A DNA stretch of 64,000 nucleotides from Elusimicrobiaceae bacterium (lineage in GTDB: Bacteria > Elusimicrobiota > Elusimicrobia > Elusimicrobiales > Elusimicrobiaceae): assembly GCA_016282685.1 (NCBI GenBank), contig JAEELM010000008.1, forward strand, positions 1 to 64,000, written 5' to 3'. The position numbers and the translations under genes were made by a program. The notes under the pieces are model-generated. The model did not search any database. It was not told the DNA's origin and saw nothing but the letters and a program-made list of their open reading frames with translations. Shown in pieces: positions 36,261 to 45,283 of the stretch (position 1 is the first letter of the stretch; every line of letters starts with the position of its first letter).

Positions 36261-36593
36261 ATGTGGCAAACAGTCCTTTTACTTGGTGCAGCCAATTTAT
36301 TTATGACGATAGCTTGGTATTGGCACTTAAAATTTAAATCCAGCGCGCTATGGTTGGTCATTTTCATTAGTTGGGGCATTGCTTTTATTGAATATTGTCT
36401 CCAGGTACCCGCTAACCGCATTGGCAGCAATTATTTTTCCGTTACACAACTTAAAGTAATGCAAGAAGTAATTACACTTGTGGTGTTTTCCGGGTTTTCG
36501 GCATGGTATTTCAAGGAAAGCTTTAAATGGAACCATCTCATAGGATTTTGTTGTTTAGTAGCTGCCGTCTTTTTTGTATTCAAAAAGTGGTGA
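36261..36593 (+). CDS. DUF486 (DMT superfamily) small membrane protein
   Basis: 110 aa with four hydrophobic helices, matching DUF486. Visible family blocks are 'FMTIAWYWHLKF', 'SWGIAFIEYCLQVPANRIG' region and 'KVMQEVITLVVFSGFSAWYF'. Related to EmrE-like members of the DMT superfamily; function unknown. The start at 36261 is chosen over 36252 because the latter falls in the -10 box. Confidence 0.88.
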   Translation: MWQTVLLLGAANLFMTIAWYWHLKFKSSALWLVIFISWGIAFIEYCLQVPANRIGSNYFSVTQLKVMQEVITLVVFSGFSAWYFKESFKWNHLIGFCCLVAAVFFVFKKW

Positions 36594-36625
36594 CACTTAT
36601 CTGCGCGTAATGTTCCATATTTTTA

Positions 36626-36631
36626 TATAAT
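36626..36631 (+). promoter_or_regulatory. -10 box of the TPR gene
   Basis: TATAAT, 8 nt before ATG 36640, with no Shine-Dalgarno sequence; probably leaderless or with a 1-2 nt leader. Confidence 0.6.
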
Positions 36632-36639
36632 GTAAGTAT

Positions 36640-37335
36640 ATGACAAAAAGAATTAGAAAAAATAACACACCTTCTTCTGCTGCTCAAAAACCGGCTGAAG
36701 AAAAAGATATTATCATTTCCTTTTTTACCAACATTTGGAAATCTTGCAAAAAACACAAAAATGCTGTTTTAACTGCACTAGTCATCTTGGTAGTGGCCGG
36801 AATCCTTGGTTATGCATACACAGCTTACACACATAAGCGCACCGAAGATTCTTGGGCTGCTTATTACCAAGCACAATTGGCCTTAATGAGTGGCGACGAA
36901 GCTGCCGGGCTGGAAAAATTTGACGCGCTAGCCAAAGATTTCCCGGGTACCGCAGCTGCCAACTATGGTCAGTTATTGAAGGGAGACATCTTGTATTCCA
37001 ACGAGAATTACGCCCAAGCAGTAGATGTATATAAACCGCTTGTAAACGCTAAACAAGAAATGGCACGTACCGCCGCAACCTTATCATTAGCAGCCGCCTT
37101 ACAAGCCACCAACGATTATCAAGGTGCCATTGATACTGCTTCTAATTTCATTGCGCATAATTCGGAAAGTTTTGCTCTGCCGCAAGCTTATTTAACGCTA
37201 GCTATGAGCCAAGAATTAGCCGGCAAAAAACAAGAAGCATTAGATTCTTATAAATACTTGCTGGAAAATTACACTAAAACTTATTTTGGTTCCGTCGCTA
37301 AAGATAAAATTACTGATTTGCAAAAACAAAAATAA
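36640..37335 (+). CDS. Membrane-anchored TPR protein, YfgM-like
   Basis: 231 aa. Cytoplasmic basic N-terminus, one membrane helix at about 47-67 ('AVLTALVILVVAGILGYAY'), then a periplasmic tetratricopeptide domain with 3-4 repeats ('YYQAQLALMSGDEAAGLEKFDALA', 'YGQLLKGDILYSNENYAQAVD'). This is the layout of YfgM/TPR_21 proteins, which help SecYEG and periplasmic chaperones handle outer-membrane proteins. The downstream FadL-type gene fits an envelope role. Confidence 0.8.
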   Translation: MTKRIRKNNTPSSAAQKPAEEKDIIISFFTNIWKSCKKHKNAVLTALVILVVAGILGYAYTAYTHKRTEDSWAAYYQAQLALMSGDEAAGLEKFDALAKDFPGTAAANYGQLLKGDILYSNENYAQAVDVYKPLVNAKQEMARTAATLSLAAALQATNDYQGAIDTASNFIAHNSESFALPQAYLTLAMSQELAGKKQEALDSYKYLLENYTKTYFGSVAKDKITDLQKQK

Positions 37336-37337
37336 AT

Positions 37338-37376
37338 AATACACCCCGTTTATCATTAAAGCGGGGTGTATTATGT
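37338..37376 (+). terminator. Terminator of the TPR gene
   Basis: 11-bp stem AATACACCCCG/CGGGGTGTATT with a 13-nt loop. Confidence 0.75.
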
Positions 37377-37396
37377 AATAAACAAAGAGAACAATT

Positions 37397-38617
37397 ATGA
37401 AAATAAAACAACTAGCAGTACTCGTCTTATCCGTCCTAGCCGTTAATTCTTACGGCGCTGGATTTGCCCTGTATGAATACAGTGGCCGTACAACCGCTAT
37501 GGGTGGAGCCGTAATGGCTAGTGATGCCGAACCCGCAGCATTAGCGACGAACCCGTCCCTCATTGCCGAATTAGATCGTGTACAGGTGCAAGCATCTGCC
37601 ACATTGGTACGCCCGGAAGCCACTACCACTATCGCTGGCAACACCAGTTCTTTTGAAGATGAAACTTTCTTTTTGCCTAGTGCATATGCTACGGCTAAAC
37701 TCAGTGAGCAAATTAGCTTTGGTATTGGAGCTTTTACGCGTTATGGTTTAGGCGGAAAATATAAAAATTATCAAACCTGGACCGGCAGCAACTTGGCCTA
37801 CGAAGTAAATTTAGAAACCATTTCCATTACACCGACTATTGCCGTACACGCTAGTGATGAATGGTCTTTGGCTATGGGATTAGAGGCCATGACCATTGAT
37901 TTTACCCAAAAGATGTATATGCAGGCCTTGTCCGATTCATTTAAAATCCACGGTACGGGTGTGGCCTGGGGGGGAAATTACTCCTTCACCTATCGTCCGA
38001 ATTGGGCGGAACGTTGGTCTATCGGAGGTATGTACCGCACGAAGGTCAAACAAGAACTTTCTGGTTATGTACGTACGGCCAGCGGTAACACATACCCGGC
38101 CCCGTTGAATATGAAAAATGCAGATGCGTTGGGTTATATTACCCTGCCTGACAGTATTTCGTTTGGTACCGCTTTCCGCGCAACCGATAACTGGACATTG
38201 GAAGCTGGCATTGTGGGCACTTTCTGGAGTTCTTATGACCAAATTTTGATTGAATACAAAAATGAATTTACCAGCCCGGATATTAAGAACCAAAAAAAAT
38301 ACAAAGATGTTATCCGTGTGAACTTCGGTACGGAATATAAGATCAACCAGAACTGGACAGTCCGCGCGGGATACACCTTTGATCAATCTCCTATTAATGA
38401 CCACTACATGGACACCTTGGTTCCCGCTGATGACAGACACCTCCTCAGCACCGGCATAGGATACCGTACGGATACGTGGAGTGCCGATCTGGGCTATTCC
38501 CATATCTTCATTAAAGATTTAAGTGGAACTACCAGTGCACAATATAGCAACTTACCCGCTAAATATACCGATGGTTCTAGTGACGTTATTTCCTTTACCT
38601 TCGGCTATAAATTCTAA
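37397..38617 (+). CDS. FadL/TodX-type outer membrane channel
   Basis: 406 aa. Signal peptide 1-20 is followed by the FadL N-terminal hatch motif 'GFALYEYSGRTTAMGGAVMASDAEPAALATNPS', here seen as its conserved pieces 'TAMGGA' and 'NPS'. A 14-stranded beta-barrel follows, with alternating aromatic strands and a C-terminal aromatic ('FTFGYKF'). Members take up long-chain fatty acids or other hydrophobic compounds. 'AAAGAGAAC' gives a modest ribosome-binding site. Confidence 0.9.
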   Translation: MKIKQLAVLVLSVLAVNSYGAGFALYEYSGRTTAMGGAVMASDAEPAALATNPSLIAELDRVQVQASATLVRPEATTTIAGNTSSFEDETFFLPSAYATAKLSEQISFGIGAFTRYGLGGKYKNYQTWTGSNLAYEVNLETISITPTIAVHASDEWSLAMGLEAMTIDFTQKMYMQALSDSFKIHGTGVAWGGNYSFTYRPNWAERWSIGGMYRTKVKQELSGYVRTASGNTYPAPLNMKNADALGYITLPDSISFGTAFRATDNWTLEAGIVGTFWSSYDQILIEYKNEFTSPDIKNQKKYKDVIRVNFGTEYKINQNWTVRAGYTFDQSPINDHYMDTLVPADDRHLLSTGIGYRTDTWSADLGYSHIFIKDLSGTTSAQYSNLPAKYTDGSSDVISFTFGYKF

Positions 38618-38631
38618 AAAGAAAACTAACT

Positions 38632-38663
38632 AAAAGGTCCGCTCGCAGGGCGGGCCTTTTTCT
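38632..38663 (+). terminator. Terminator of the FadL-type gene
   Basis: Stem AAGGTCCGC/GCGGGCCTT (one G-U pair), followed by TTTTTCTTTT. Confidence 0.8.
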
Positions 38664-38667
38664 TTTA

Positions 38668-38673
38668 TATAAT
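38668..38673 (+). promoter_or_regulatory. -10 box of the ldh gene
   Basis: TATAAT ends 21 nt before ATG 38695, with a purine-rich GAGAGGGGG ribosome-binding site. Confidence 0.55.
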
Positions 38674-38694
38674 ATACAGAGAGAGGGGGAATTT

Positions 38695-39654
38695 ATGAGT
38701 AATTGTGAAATCAATAACCGTAAGGTAGCTATCGTCGGATGTGGATTTGTAGGGTCTGCCAGTGCATTTGCACTCATGCAGAGCGGTCTATTTAGTGAAA
38801 TGGTTCTAATTGACGCCGATCAGCGCAAAGCCGAAGGCGAAGCTATGGACATTTCCCACGGAGAGGCCTACGCACGCCCCATGAACATCTATGCTGGCAA
38901 CTATGATGACATCAAAGACGCCGCCATTATTATTATCACTGCTGGGGCCAATCAAAAGCCTGGTGAAACCCGCCTGGACCTCGTACAAAAAAATGTAAAC
39001 ATTTTTAAATCTATCGTTCCGGAAATTGCCAAACGTAAATACAAAGGGATCCTGTTAGTAGTGGCAAATCCCGTTGATATTCTAACTTACACAGCTTTTA
39101 AATTAAGCGGTCTGCCAGAGGAACGTGTAATTGGTTCCGGCACTGTATTAGATACTGCCCGCTTCCGCGAAAATTTGGGAAACCACTTGGGTGTAGACAG
39201 CCGCAGTGTACATGCTTTTATCATTGGCGAACATGGCGACAGTGAAATTGCCGTTTGGAGCACTGCCAACGTGGCTGGTGTGCCGATTAACAAATTCTGC
39301 GAAGTTCGTGGCCATTTTGCTCACCAAGAAGCTATGGAACGCATTGCGCACGAAGTAAAAATGAGTGCATACGAAATTATTGAACGTAAAAAAGCTACTT
39401 ACTACGGAATTGCCATGGCCGTCAAACGTATTTGTGAATGTATTGTGAGGGATGAAAAATCAGTCCTGCCTGTATCCAACATGATGCACGGGGCATTTGA
39501 CATTACGGACATTACCATGAGCATGCCTGCCATTGTAGGCCGTAACGGCATTGAACTACAAATGCCCATCACGTTAGATGACAAAGAGACAAAAGCTCTG
39601 CAAGACTCTGCCTCTTTGCTCAAGAAAACAGCTGCCAGTGCGGGGATTGAATAG
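38695..39654 (+). CDS. ldh: L-lactate dehydrogenase
   Basis: 319 aa. Rossmann motif 'VAIVGCGFVGSA' (11-22), NAD-specific D40 in 'VLIDAD', and the substrate loop 'AGANQKPGETR' (83-93). Gln in this loop, where malate dehydrogenases have Arg, marks it as LDH. 'VANPVDILT' and the catalytic His in 'IGEHGDSE' (H180) are present. It reduces pyruvate to L-lactate and reoxidises NADH in fermentation. Likely an allosteric tetramer as in other bacteria. Monocistronic. Confidence 0.93.
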   Translation: MSNCEINNRKVAIVGCGFVGSASAFALMQSGLFSEMVLIDADQRKAEGEAMDISHGEAYARPMNIYAGNYDDIKDAAIIIITAGANQKPGETRLDLVQKNVNIFKSIVPEIAKRKYKGILLVVANPVDILTYTAFKLSGLPEERVIGSGTVLDTARFRENLGNHLGVDSRSVHAFIIGEHGDSEIAVWSTANVAGVPINKFCEVRGHFAHQEAMERIAHEVKMSAYEIIERKKATYYGIAMAVKRICECIVRDEKSVLPVSNMMHGAFDITDITMSMPAIVGRNGIELQMPITLDDKETKALQDSASLLKKTAASAGIE

Positions 39655-39678
39655 TTTTCATTTTCCTTTTTCATACCC

Positions 39679-39711
39679 AAAAGGCCCAGAAAAACCTGGG
39701 CCTTTATTTTT
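39679..39711 (+). terminator. Terminator of ldh
   Basis: Stem AAAAGGCCCAG/CTGGGCCTTT, 6-nt loop, then ATTTTTTC. Confidence 0.88.
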
Positions 39712-39719
39712 TCATTTTT

Positions 39720-39763
39720 AGGTCTTAAGACCCTGTCTTTTTCTCTCTTACTTATCTTAGAAT
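39720..39763 (+). promoter_or_regulatory. Promoter region of the secreted paralogue pair
   Basis: A palindrome GGTCTTAAGACC (39721-39732) lies upstream of -10 TAGAAT (39758-39763). GAGGAGG precedes the ATG at 39789. Similar GGTCT/AGACC elements occur upstream of other secreted-protein genes here. Confidence 0.45.
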
Positions 39764-39788
39764 AGAAATATATTTGAGGAGGATTATT

Positions 39789-41186
39789 ATGTCCAAAAAA
39801 TTATTACTTGCCCTGTTAACTGTTGCCCCAATCTTCGCCCAGGCACAAGCTTTGGTAGAAACTACTGGCAAAGCCTTACTTGAACAAGGAACAAATGCCG
39901 CTACTTCTTCCATAGTAGAAGGTACAACTCGTAGCGCATTAGAGGCTACTGCCGCCGCACAAATGCACGCGCGTCCGCAGATTTCGGTAACCGTAACCCC
40001 AGCGCAAACAGCTGTTCAAATACCACCTACGCAAGTACCGGTTGCTAGTACGCCGGCCACTCGGATAACGGGTCCTTCCTCCATACTGCAAATTCCAACT
40101 TTACCTCAAGGGGGGGAGAACACATCATCTTTAAGGAATACCCTCACTACTGCTCTTTCAAGAGTAACCAAACCCCTTGAAGCTGTTGGAAATGCCAAAA
40201 AATCAAGATATTACATGGAAGAATTTCCAACTACCATAGAAGCGGCCTTCCCGGATAAAATGAATCCCAAAAAATTGGCCGAAGCCAAAAAATTCTATCA
40301 AGAATATTTAGCTCGTCCTTATGATTTTGCCGAACACTCCAACTACCTTGTATCCATGATTATGCTGGGTTACTTGGGAAAACCGGGGGACGGCTCAGGC
40401 CAAGCTATTTTTAATTTCCTCACCTCTTACGACGTAAGTGAAGAAGCACAGGCTACTGCTGCTTTAATGATACAAAACTCTATTTATTCAGGTGCTGAGT
40501 ACATAAAAAGTATAAGAACTGAGACTGCTTATCATCCGGAATTTGACACAACAGAAAGTCTGCGACATGGTACAGCTCTTGCTTTGAAACGAGCTAATCT
40601 CTTACAAAACCATCTTGATTCTGACATAGGTTTTTTCCCATACATAACTGAATCTGTCGGAGCGCGTTGCTTGCTTATGTTGGAAGAATTTGATTTGCTC
40701 AACATGTCCATGGAAAGATTAAGCAAAATGACTGTAGCTATAAATTCCAAACCTATGGATCTGTTTGCAATTAGCAATCCTCATAAATGGATCTGGCGCA
40801 AAATTATGCCCTATATGGAATTGGAATATTTGTCCAATCATTTGGACCGTTATCTCCCCAGACAAGCACAAAAAGGTTGGCCACTTTCCTTCCCGCAGTG
40901 GCACACGGATAACTTAGGATTTGCCGTTGGCGTAACCCAAATAGAAAGGAATCGTTTTTTAGAGGTATTTCATTTTCATCAAGATAACTTCCCGTTGGGA
41001 GAAAAAATCATGGCCTTTGGTAATAATATACCCGAATGGGTACGCGCCGTAGAAGCAAAGCGTTTTTATAGAAAAGGAGATTTTTTTCAAGACACAGATT
41101 TTGGCGGAAATCTTGGAGTAACCTTTAAGAGGGGGCTTTTTTACCTTTCAGGTGATTTTTTTGATCAAGGTGGGTACAAAAAATAA
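39789..41186 (+). CDS. Secreted protein of unknown function, large paralogue 1
   Basis: 465 aa. Signal peptide 1-18 ('KLLLALLTVAPIFAQAQ'). A variable Pro/Thr-rich linker follows to about residue 125, then a conserved helical domain. Shared blocks with the next gene are 'YYMEEFPTT', 'AEAKKFYQEYLARPY', 'MLGYLGKPGDGSGQAIFNF', 'GARCLLMLEEFDLLNM' and 'MWRKIMPYMELEYL'-like 'WRKIMPYMELEYL'. No known family recognised. Strong Shine-Dalgarno GAGGAGG supports ATG 39789. Periplasmic or surface location is inferred from the signal peptide. Confidence 0.7.
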   Translation: MSKKLLLALLTVAPIFAQAQALVETTGKALLEQGTNAATSSIVEGTTRSALEATAAAQMHARPQISVTVTPAQTAVQIPPTQVPVASTPATRITGPSSILQIPTLPQGGENTSSLRNTLTTALSRVTKPLEAVGNAKKSRYYMEEFPTTIEAAFPDKMNPKKLAEAKKFYQEYLARPYDFAEHSNYLVSMIMLGYLGKPGDGSGQAIFNFLTSYDVSEEAQATAALMIQNSIYSGAEYIKSIRTETAYHPEFDTTESLRHGTALALKRANLLQNHLDSDIGFFPYITESVGARCLLMLEEFDLLNMSMERLSKMTVAINSKPMDLFAISNPHKWIWRKIMPYMELEYLSNHLDRYLPRQAQKGWPLSFPQWHTDNLGFAVGVTQIERNRFLEVFHFHQDNFPLGEKIMAFGNNIPEWVRAVEAKRFYRKGDFFQDTDFGGNLGVTFKRGLFYLSGDFFDQGGYKK

Positions 41187-41222
41187 ACATCTTTTTAAAA
41201 TAGAAACTAAATGGAAAAAGCA

Positions 41223-42653
41223 ATGTCTAAAAAATTATTATTCGCTTTGTTAACTGTTGTCCCGGTTTTGGCTCAAGCACAATTAGCCCCGCTTGGAGAA
41301 ACTGCTGGCAAAGCTTTAACAGACCAAGCTGCCAAAGTGTCAACATCTGCCGTAGTGGAAGGAACGACCCGTAGTGCTTTAGAAGCTGCAGCTGCAGCCC
41401 AAATGCACGCACCGTTAACGTTAAGAATGCCTGTCGCTCCAGTAGATGTACCACCGGCTCCACTTCATGAAATCACCCCAGCAGACCAGCTTCTCACGTA
41501 TTCGGCCATCAAAACCGTAATACCGGCGAATAAAACTTCGGCTGTCACGGCAACGTCTCAGGCTAAAGGAATCACACCGGCCATAACACGGGCAGCTCAA
41601 GCAGCTTGGGCCAAAATTAAAAGACCGTGGGAAAATGCAAAATTTAAAAAACAATTCAAATACTATATGGAGGAATTTCCTACCACCACTGATGCCGCTT
41701 TCCAATCCAGAATGACACCGGAGAAAATAGAAGAGGCCAAGACTTTCTATCAGAATTTTTTGGCTATGCCTTATAATTTTTCGCAGCACCACAATTATTT
41801 AATTTCTATGATGATGTTGGCCTACCTGGGCAAAACGGGGGATGGTTCCGGCCAAGCCATTTTTGATTTCCTTACTTCTTATGACCTCAGCGCGGAAGCA
41901 CGGGATACTGCTTTCTTGATGGTGAAAAGTGCTATTGGTGCACGTCAAGCCAGAGCCACACTGATGCAAAACCCGAATTTCGAACAAATTCCCAATGAGC
42001 TGCTGGAAGAAATTCCCCAATCTATGGACCCGCTGGACCGTTTTTCTCTCGCAGTGGACCAATTCGCAGCCGTTACAGACATAGTTAAACGCAATACAGC
42101 AATTTACGAAAGGCTTACTGATTTGATGGACCGCGAACTGGCCGCCGATGTAGGTTTTTTCCCTTATGAAACGGAACTCACCGGCGCACGCTGCTTGATA
42201 ATGCTGGGAGAGTATGATCTTCTCAACCTTGCTATGGAACGGTTAAACCAAATGGCCACTATTACTAATTCACAAAGTTGGATGTGGCGCAAAATCATGC
42301 CATATATGCAATTGGAATTTTTAACCAATCACTTGCAAAAATTTCTTCCCAATCAAGCCAAAGAAGGTTGGCCGCTTGTATTCCCCAAGTGGAACACAGA
42401 ACGATTAGGCTTTCCGGCCATTCCCATTATGACTATTGAGGGAAATCGTTTTATAGAGTATTTTAATTTCACCGCAGAAATATGCCCGTTAGGGGAAAAA
42501 ATAATCGGGAATGACGTCGGAATCGGCGGATGGATTAGAGCGTTGAAAGCAAAAAAATTCTACAGACCGGGTAGTGCCTTCGACGATGATGCCGATTATT
42601 ATTATCCTGCATATTTCGACTTTGATTTCTATGAAGGAGAATATAAGAAGTAA
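41223..42653 (+). CDS. Secreted protein of unknown function, large paralogue 2
   Basis: 476 aa, tandem duplicate of the preceding gene and 36 bp downstream of it. The signal peptide and the segment to about residue 65 ('TAGKAL', 'VEGTTRSALEA') are nearly identical to paralogue 1, the linker differs, and the helical domain is again conserved ('YYMEEFPTT', 'GKTGDGSGQAIFDFLTSYD'). The C-terminus is Asp/Tyr-rich. ATG 41223 is preferred by matching the paralogue; ATG 41211 is also in frame. Function unknown. Confidence 0.7.
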   Translation: MSKKLLFALLTVVPVLAQAQLAPLGETAGKALTDQAAKVSTSAVVEGTTRSALEAAAAAQMHAPLTLRMPVAPVDVPPAPLHEITPADQLLTYSAIKTVIPANKTSAVTATSQAKGITPAITRAAQAAWAKIKRPWENAKFKKQFKYYMEEFPTTTDAAFQSRMTPEKIEEAKTFYQNFLAMPYNFSQHHNYLISMMMLAYLGKTGDGSGQAIFDFLTSYDLSAEARDTAFLMVKSAIGARQARATLMQNPNFEQIPNELLEEIPQSMDPLDRFSLAVDQFAAVTDIVKRNTAIYERLTDLMDRELAADVGFFPYETELTGARCLIMLGEYDLLNLAMERLNQMATITNSQSWMWRKIMPYMQLEFLTNHLQKFLPNQAKEGWPLVFPKWNTERLGFPAIPIMTIEGNRFIEYFNFTAEICPLGEKIIGNDVGIGGWIRALKAKKFYRPGSAFDDDADYYYPAYFDFDFYEGEYKK

Positions 42654-42696
42654 ATTTACAGATACCTCTTTTATAAGGAAAACAGAGCAATAACTT

Positions 42697-42889
42697 ATGT
42701 TAAAAAAATTCTTATTTACTCTATTAACTTTTATCCCGGTTTTATCCAGTGCCCAATTAGTGCCACTGGAAAAAGCCTGGGTTCTCTAGATCCCTAGATT
42801 TTGACGTTATGACCGCAGGATTAAAAGGTACAAAGGTGTATGCTCCCTTTGTTTATGATACAGTAATGAATTGGCATAGCGAAGAATAA
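42697..42889 (+). pseudogene. Truncated third copy of the large secreted paralogue
   Basis: ATG 42697 opens a 30-codon frame ('MLKKFLFTLLTFIPVLSSAQ...LEKAW') that copies the family signal peptide and mature start, then stops at TAG 42787. A second stretch, read in another frame to TAA 42889 ('GLKGTKVYAPFVYDTVMNW'), resembles the family C-terminus ('ALKAKKFYRPGSAFDD'). The roughly 380-codon core is missing. A Shine-Dalgarno-like AAGGAA precedes it. It is best read as a deletion remnant, though a short secreted peptide cannot be excluded. Confidence 0.65.
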
Positions 42890-42903
42890 TTTGAAAATAA
42901 AAC

Positions 42904-42937
42904 AATGCCCCCGGTCAACCCAGGGGCATTCTTATTT
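42904..42937 (+). terminator. Terminator of the plus-strand paralogue unit
   Basis: Stem AATGCCCC/GGGGCATT (42904-42911 with 42923-42930) followed by CTTATTTT. The following 43 bp up to the next hairpin and on to 43029 hold no gene I can support. Confidence 0.75.
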
Positions 42938-43028
42938 TGCTATTCTTATTTAAAATCTCTTTTTTCAGGAGATGTTAAGAATCTTCCGACCCTATCTGCC
43001 GGTCTGCTACAAAACATATCTACTCCAC

Positions 43029-43056
43029 AAAAAAGCCCTCTTACGAGGGCTTTTAA
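43029..43056 (-). terminator. Terminator of the minus-strand paralogue operon
   Basis: Stem AAAAAGCCCTC/GAGGGCTTTT with a TTAC loop; A/T runs on both sides allow both directions. Confidence 0.82.
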
Positions 43057-43079
43057 CAACATTTAGATTCTAATTCTTA

Positions 43080-43823
43080 CTACCACCCTTCACCCCATAC
43101 GTGACGATGTTGTGTTTGCCACGTTTTCCACAAACTACCCGGTATTTCACAATTCTCACCGTTAAGAGTGCGGTAGTAATACTCTAGCCATGAAAGGGCA
43201 TCATATCCCTGTAAAAAGAAGGTGGATTTCTCTTTAAAATTGTTATCGGCAAAACCCTTCAAGGATGCTTTCCATTCGCGGATAGAAGTCAATCTATCGT
43301 CTAACTCTTTTTGGCTGTAGATACGTTTGTCCGCACTCTGCGTCTGTAATTTAAGTTCCGCTTTCATTTTTTCAATAGCACCTTCAGCTCCGGGGCGAAT
43401 CTTAAAAAAATATTGCTTATTGTATTTAACAAGCCAATACCTACTTTCATTTATAACATCTTTAAAAAAATACCATAAACTCGATACTTGTGTGGCATTG
43501 TAAAACATAACAGGCTCTTTTTGTAAAATCTCATGTGCCAGTAATGCTTCTGGAATAGTGGCACGATTTTCCGCCTGCGCTTTTTGGGTCAACCCCACCA
43601 GCACCTGCTTCGCAGAGTATTGCCTGTTGGCCACTTCACTAACAGCACGGGTTATTCTTGCCATATCAGAAATAGCGTTACCCGTTGTGGCGGGAATAAC
43701 AATTGTTGCCTCTTTTGCCACAGTGGGTTTAACCAAATTGACAAGCGCTTTTTCTACCGCTGTTTGAGCGTAGCCTATTAGTGGAAAACAGATACATAAA
43801 ATTCCTAATAATAATCTTTTCAC
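43080..43823 (-). CDS. Secreted protein of unknown function, small paralogue A
   Basis: 247 aa, the last of four tandem minus-strand paralogues. Starts with GTG; AGGAG lies upstream. Signal peptide 1-19 ('GILCICFPLIGYAQ') and mature start 'TAVEKALVNLVKP'. Conserved family blocks are 'ATIPEALLAHEIL', 'SLWYFFK', 'IEKMKAELKLQT' and 'FLQGYDALSWLEYYY'. The fold is probably helical. No family recognised, no catalytic motif seen. Envelope location inferred. Confidence 0.7.
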   Translation of the reverse strand: MKRLLLGILCICFPLIGYAQTAVEKALVNLVKPTVAKEATIVIPATTGNAISDMARITRAVSEVANRQYSAKQVLVGLTQKAQAENRATIPEALLAHEILQKEPVMFYNATQVSSLWYFFKDVINESRYWLVKYNKQYFFKIRPGAEGAIEKMKAELKLQTQSADKRIYSQKELDDRLTSIREWKASLKGFADNNFKEKSTFFLQGYDALSWLEYYYRTLNGENCEIPGSLWKTWQTQHRHVWGEGW

Positions 43824-43838
43824 TTTTGACTTTTTCTC

Positions 43839-44537
43839 CTATTTAGGTTTCCAGTTTTTCCACAGGCTGACAGGAACATCACTAGGTGTACCTGACAGAG
43901 CCAGGTAATAATATTTCAACCATGCCAACGTATCTTGCCCTTCTAAAATGAAAGTTGGACCTGTCTTTAAATACGGATGAAAAGATGCTAATTGCGAGTT
44001 CAAATAGTCAATTCTAAAAAGTCTATCTTTCAGCACCTGTTCATCATTTAAAAGCACTATAGGGCTTGTAGTTTGTGCCTGTAACTCCGCCTTCATTTGT
44101 TCAATGACAGTCTCAACCGTCGGCCGAATTCTAAAATATCGTTTGTCAAGGCCTGTGCCAATACCACTCTGCATAATGCCCGATTTATACGCCCACCAAA
44201 GGCTATCCATTTTGGCAAAATTATAAGACGTCATAACACTTTTGTTTAAAATCTCATGTGCCAGTAACGCTTCCGGAATAGTAGAACGATTTTCTGCTTT
44301 TGCTTTTTTAATTAAAGTATCCATTGTGGGGCCATATTGACTGGCAATACTCCTCTTAATTGCCTCTGTAGCTTGCGACAGATCAAAAGTAGCACCTTTT
44401 CCCGAAACGGGAATAGTAACCGATACTTCTTTTACTGCAGGTTTAAGTAGCGCTTCAAGCGCTTTTTCTGCCGCGGTTTGGGCGTGGCTTGCCAATGGCA
44501 AAAATGTGCAAAATACAAATAATATTATCTTTTTCAT
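43839..44537 (-). CDS. Secreted protein of unknown function, small paralogue B
   Basis: 232 aa from ATG 44537, which overlaps the stop of paralogue C by 4 bp (ATGA). Signal peptide 'ILFVFCTFLPLASHAQ', then 'TAAEKALEALLKPAVKEVSV', the same mature N-terminus as paralogue C. Conserved 'STIPEALLAHEILN', 'SLWWAYK' and 'FILEGQDTLAWLKYYYLALSG' blocks. The downstream neighbour (paralogue A) starts 15 bp later. Function unknown. Confidence 0.7.
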   Translation of the reverse strand: MKKIILFVFCTFLPLASHAQTAAEKALEALLKPAVKEVSVTIPVSGKGATFDLSQATEAIKRSIASQYGPTMDTLIKKAKAENRSTIPEALLAHEILNKSVMTSYNFAKMDSLWWAYKSGIMQSGIGTGLDKRYFRIRPTVETVIEQMKAELQAQTTSPIVLLNDEQVLKDRLFRIDYLNSQLASFHPYLKTGPTFILEGQDTLAWLKYYYLALSGTPSDVPVSLWKNWKPK

Positions 44538-45250
44538 TTGCGTACTCTCCCGCTCCATCCGCTGACAGGGACATCTATCACCTTTCCGTTAAGCGCACTG
44601 TAATAATACTTCAGCCACGCTAGTGCTTCGTACCCATCTGTAAAGAAACTTTGTCCTCTATTCGGATCCAACCATTGGACCGCAAATGAGTTCATTTTCG
44701 CTTGTAGTTCTTCAATAGTATCAATTTTTCTTTGCAAGATCGTCTCAGTATTAAAAAGCACTACAGGGCTTGTAGTTTGCAATTGCAGCTCCTCTTTTAG
44801 GTTTTCAATATATCCTGCAACTTGCGGACGAAGTATACGATATATGCTATCTGGTGCATGGTATTGGCCACTTTTTACGAGACCTGGTTTATAGGCATAC
44901 CATAAACTGCCATCATCTTTTCCAACATTATAAAACTCCAAAGCCATTGTATTCAACACTTCATACGCCAGTAGTGCCTCCGGAATAGTGGCACGCTTTT
45001 CCGCCTTTGCTTTTCGAATCAAATTCGTCATTGTGACTCTGGAACCGTATTGACGGGAAATAACGTTCTTAATTGCCGAAGTTGCCTGCGCCAAATCAAA
45101 CGCAGCCCCTTTCCCCGTAACGGGAACCGTAACCGATACTTCTTTTACTGCCGGTTTAAGTAGCGCTTCAAGCGCTTTTTCTGCCGCGGTTTGGGCGTGG
45201 CTCACCAGCGGCAAACAGATACATAAAATCCCCAATAATAATCTCTTCAT
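44534..45250 (-). CDS. Secreted protein of unknown function, small paralogue C
   Basis: 238 aa with signal peptide 'LLLGILCICLPLVSHAQ' and mature start 'TAAEKALEALLKPAVKEVSV'. Family blocks 'ATIPEALLAYEVLN', 'GSLWYAYKPG' and 'EALAWLKYYYSALNG' are present. A GAGGAG-type ribosome-binding site precedes the ATG. Its 5' third is almost identical to paralogue B, which points to recent duplication or gene conversion. Confidence 0.7.
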   Translation of the reverse strand: MKRLLLGILCICLPLVSHAQTAAEKALEALLKPAVKEVSVTVPVTGKGAAFDLAQATSAIKNVISRQYGSRVTMTNLIRKAKAEKRATIPEALLAYEVLNTMALEFYNVGKDDGSLWYAYKPGLVKSGQYHAPDSIYRILRPQVAGYIENLKEELQLQTTSPVVLFNTETILQRKIDTIEELQAKMNSFAVQWLDPNRGQSFFTDGYEALAWLKYYYSALNGKVIDVPVSGWSGRVRK

Positions 45251-45283
45251 TTTGATTTTCTCTCCTCAATATTTTTATCTTCA

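Noticed and set aside
37937..38503. 188-codon open frame antisense to the FadL-type gene
   Set aside because: It is the shadow of a strongly supported outer-membrane gene and follows its codon periodicity; no start signals.
42972..43076. Short frame after an AGGAG-ATG in the gap between the two paralogue groups
   Set aside because: About 34 codons running through a clear terminator hairpin, with no protein-like features.
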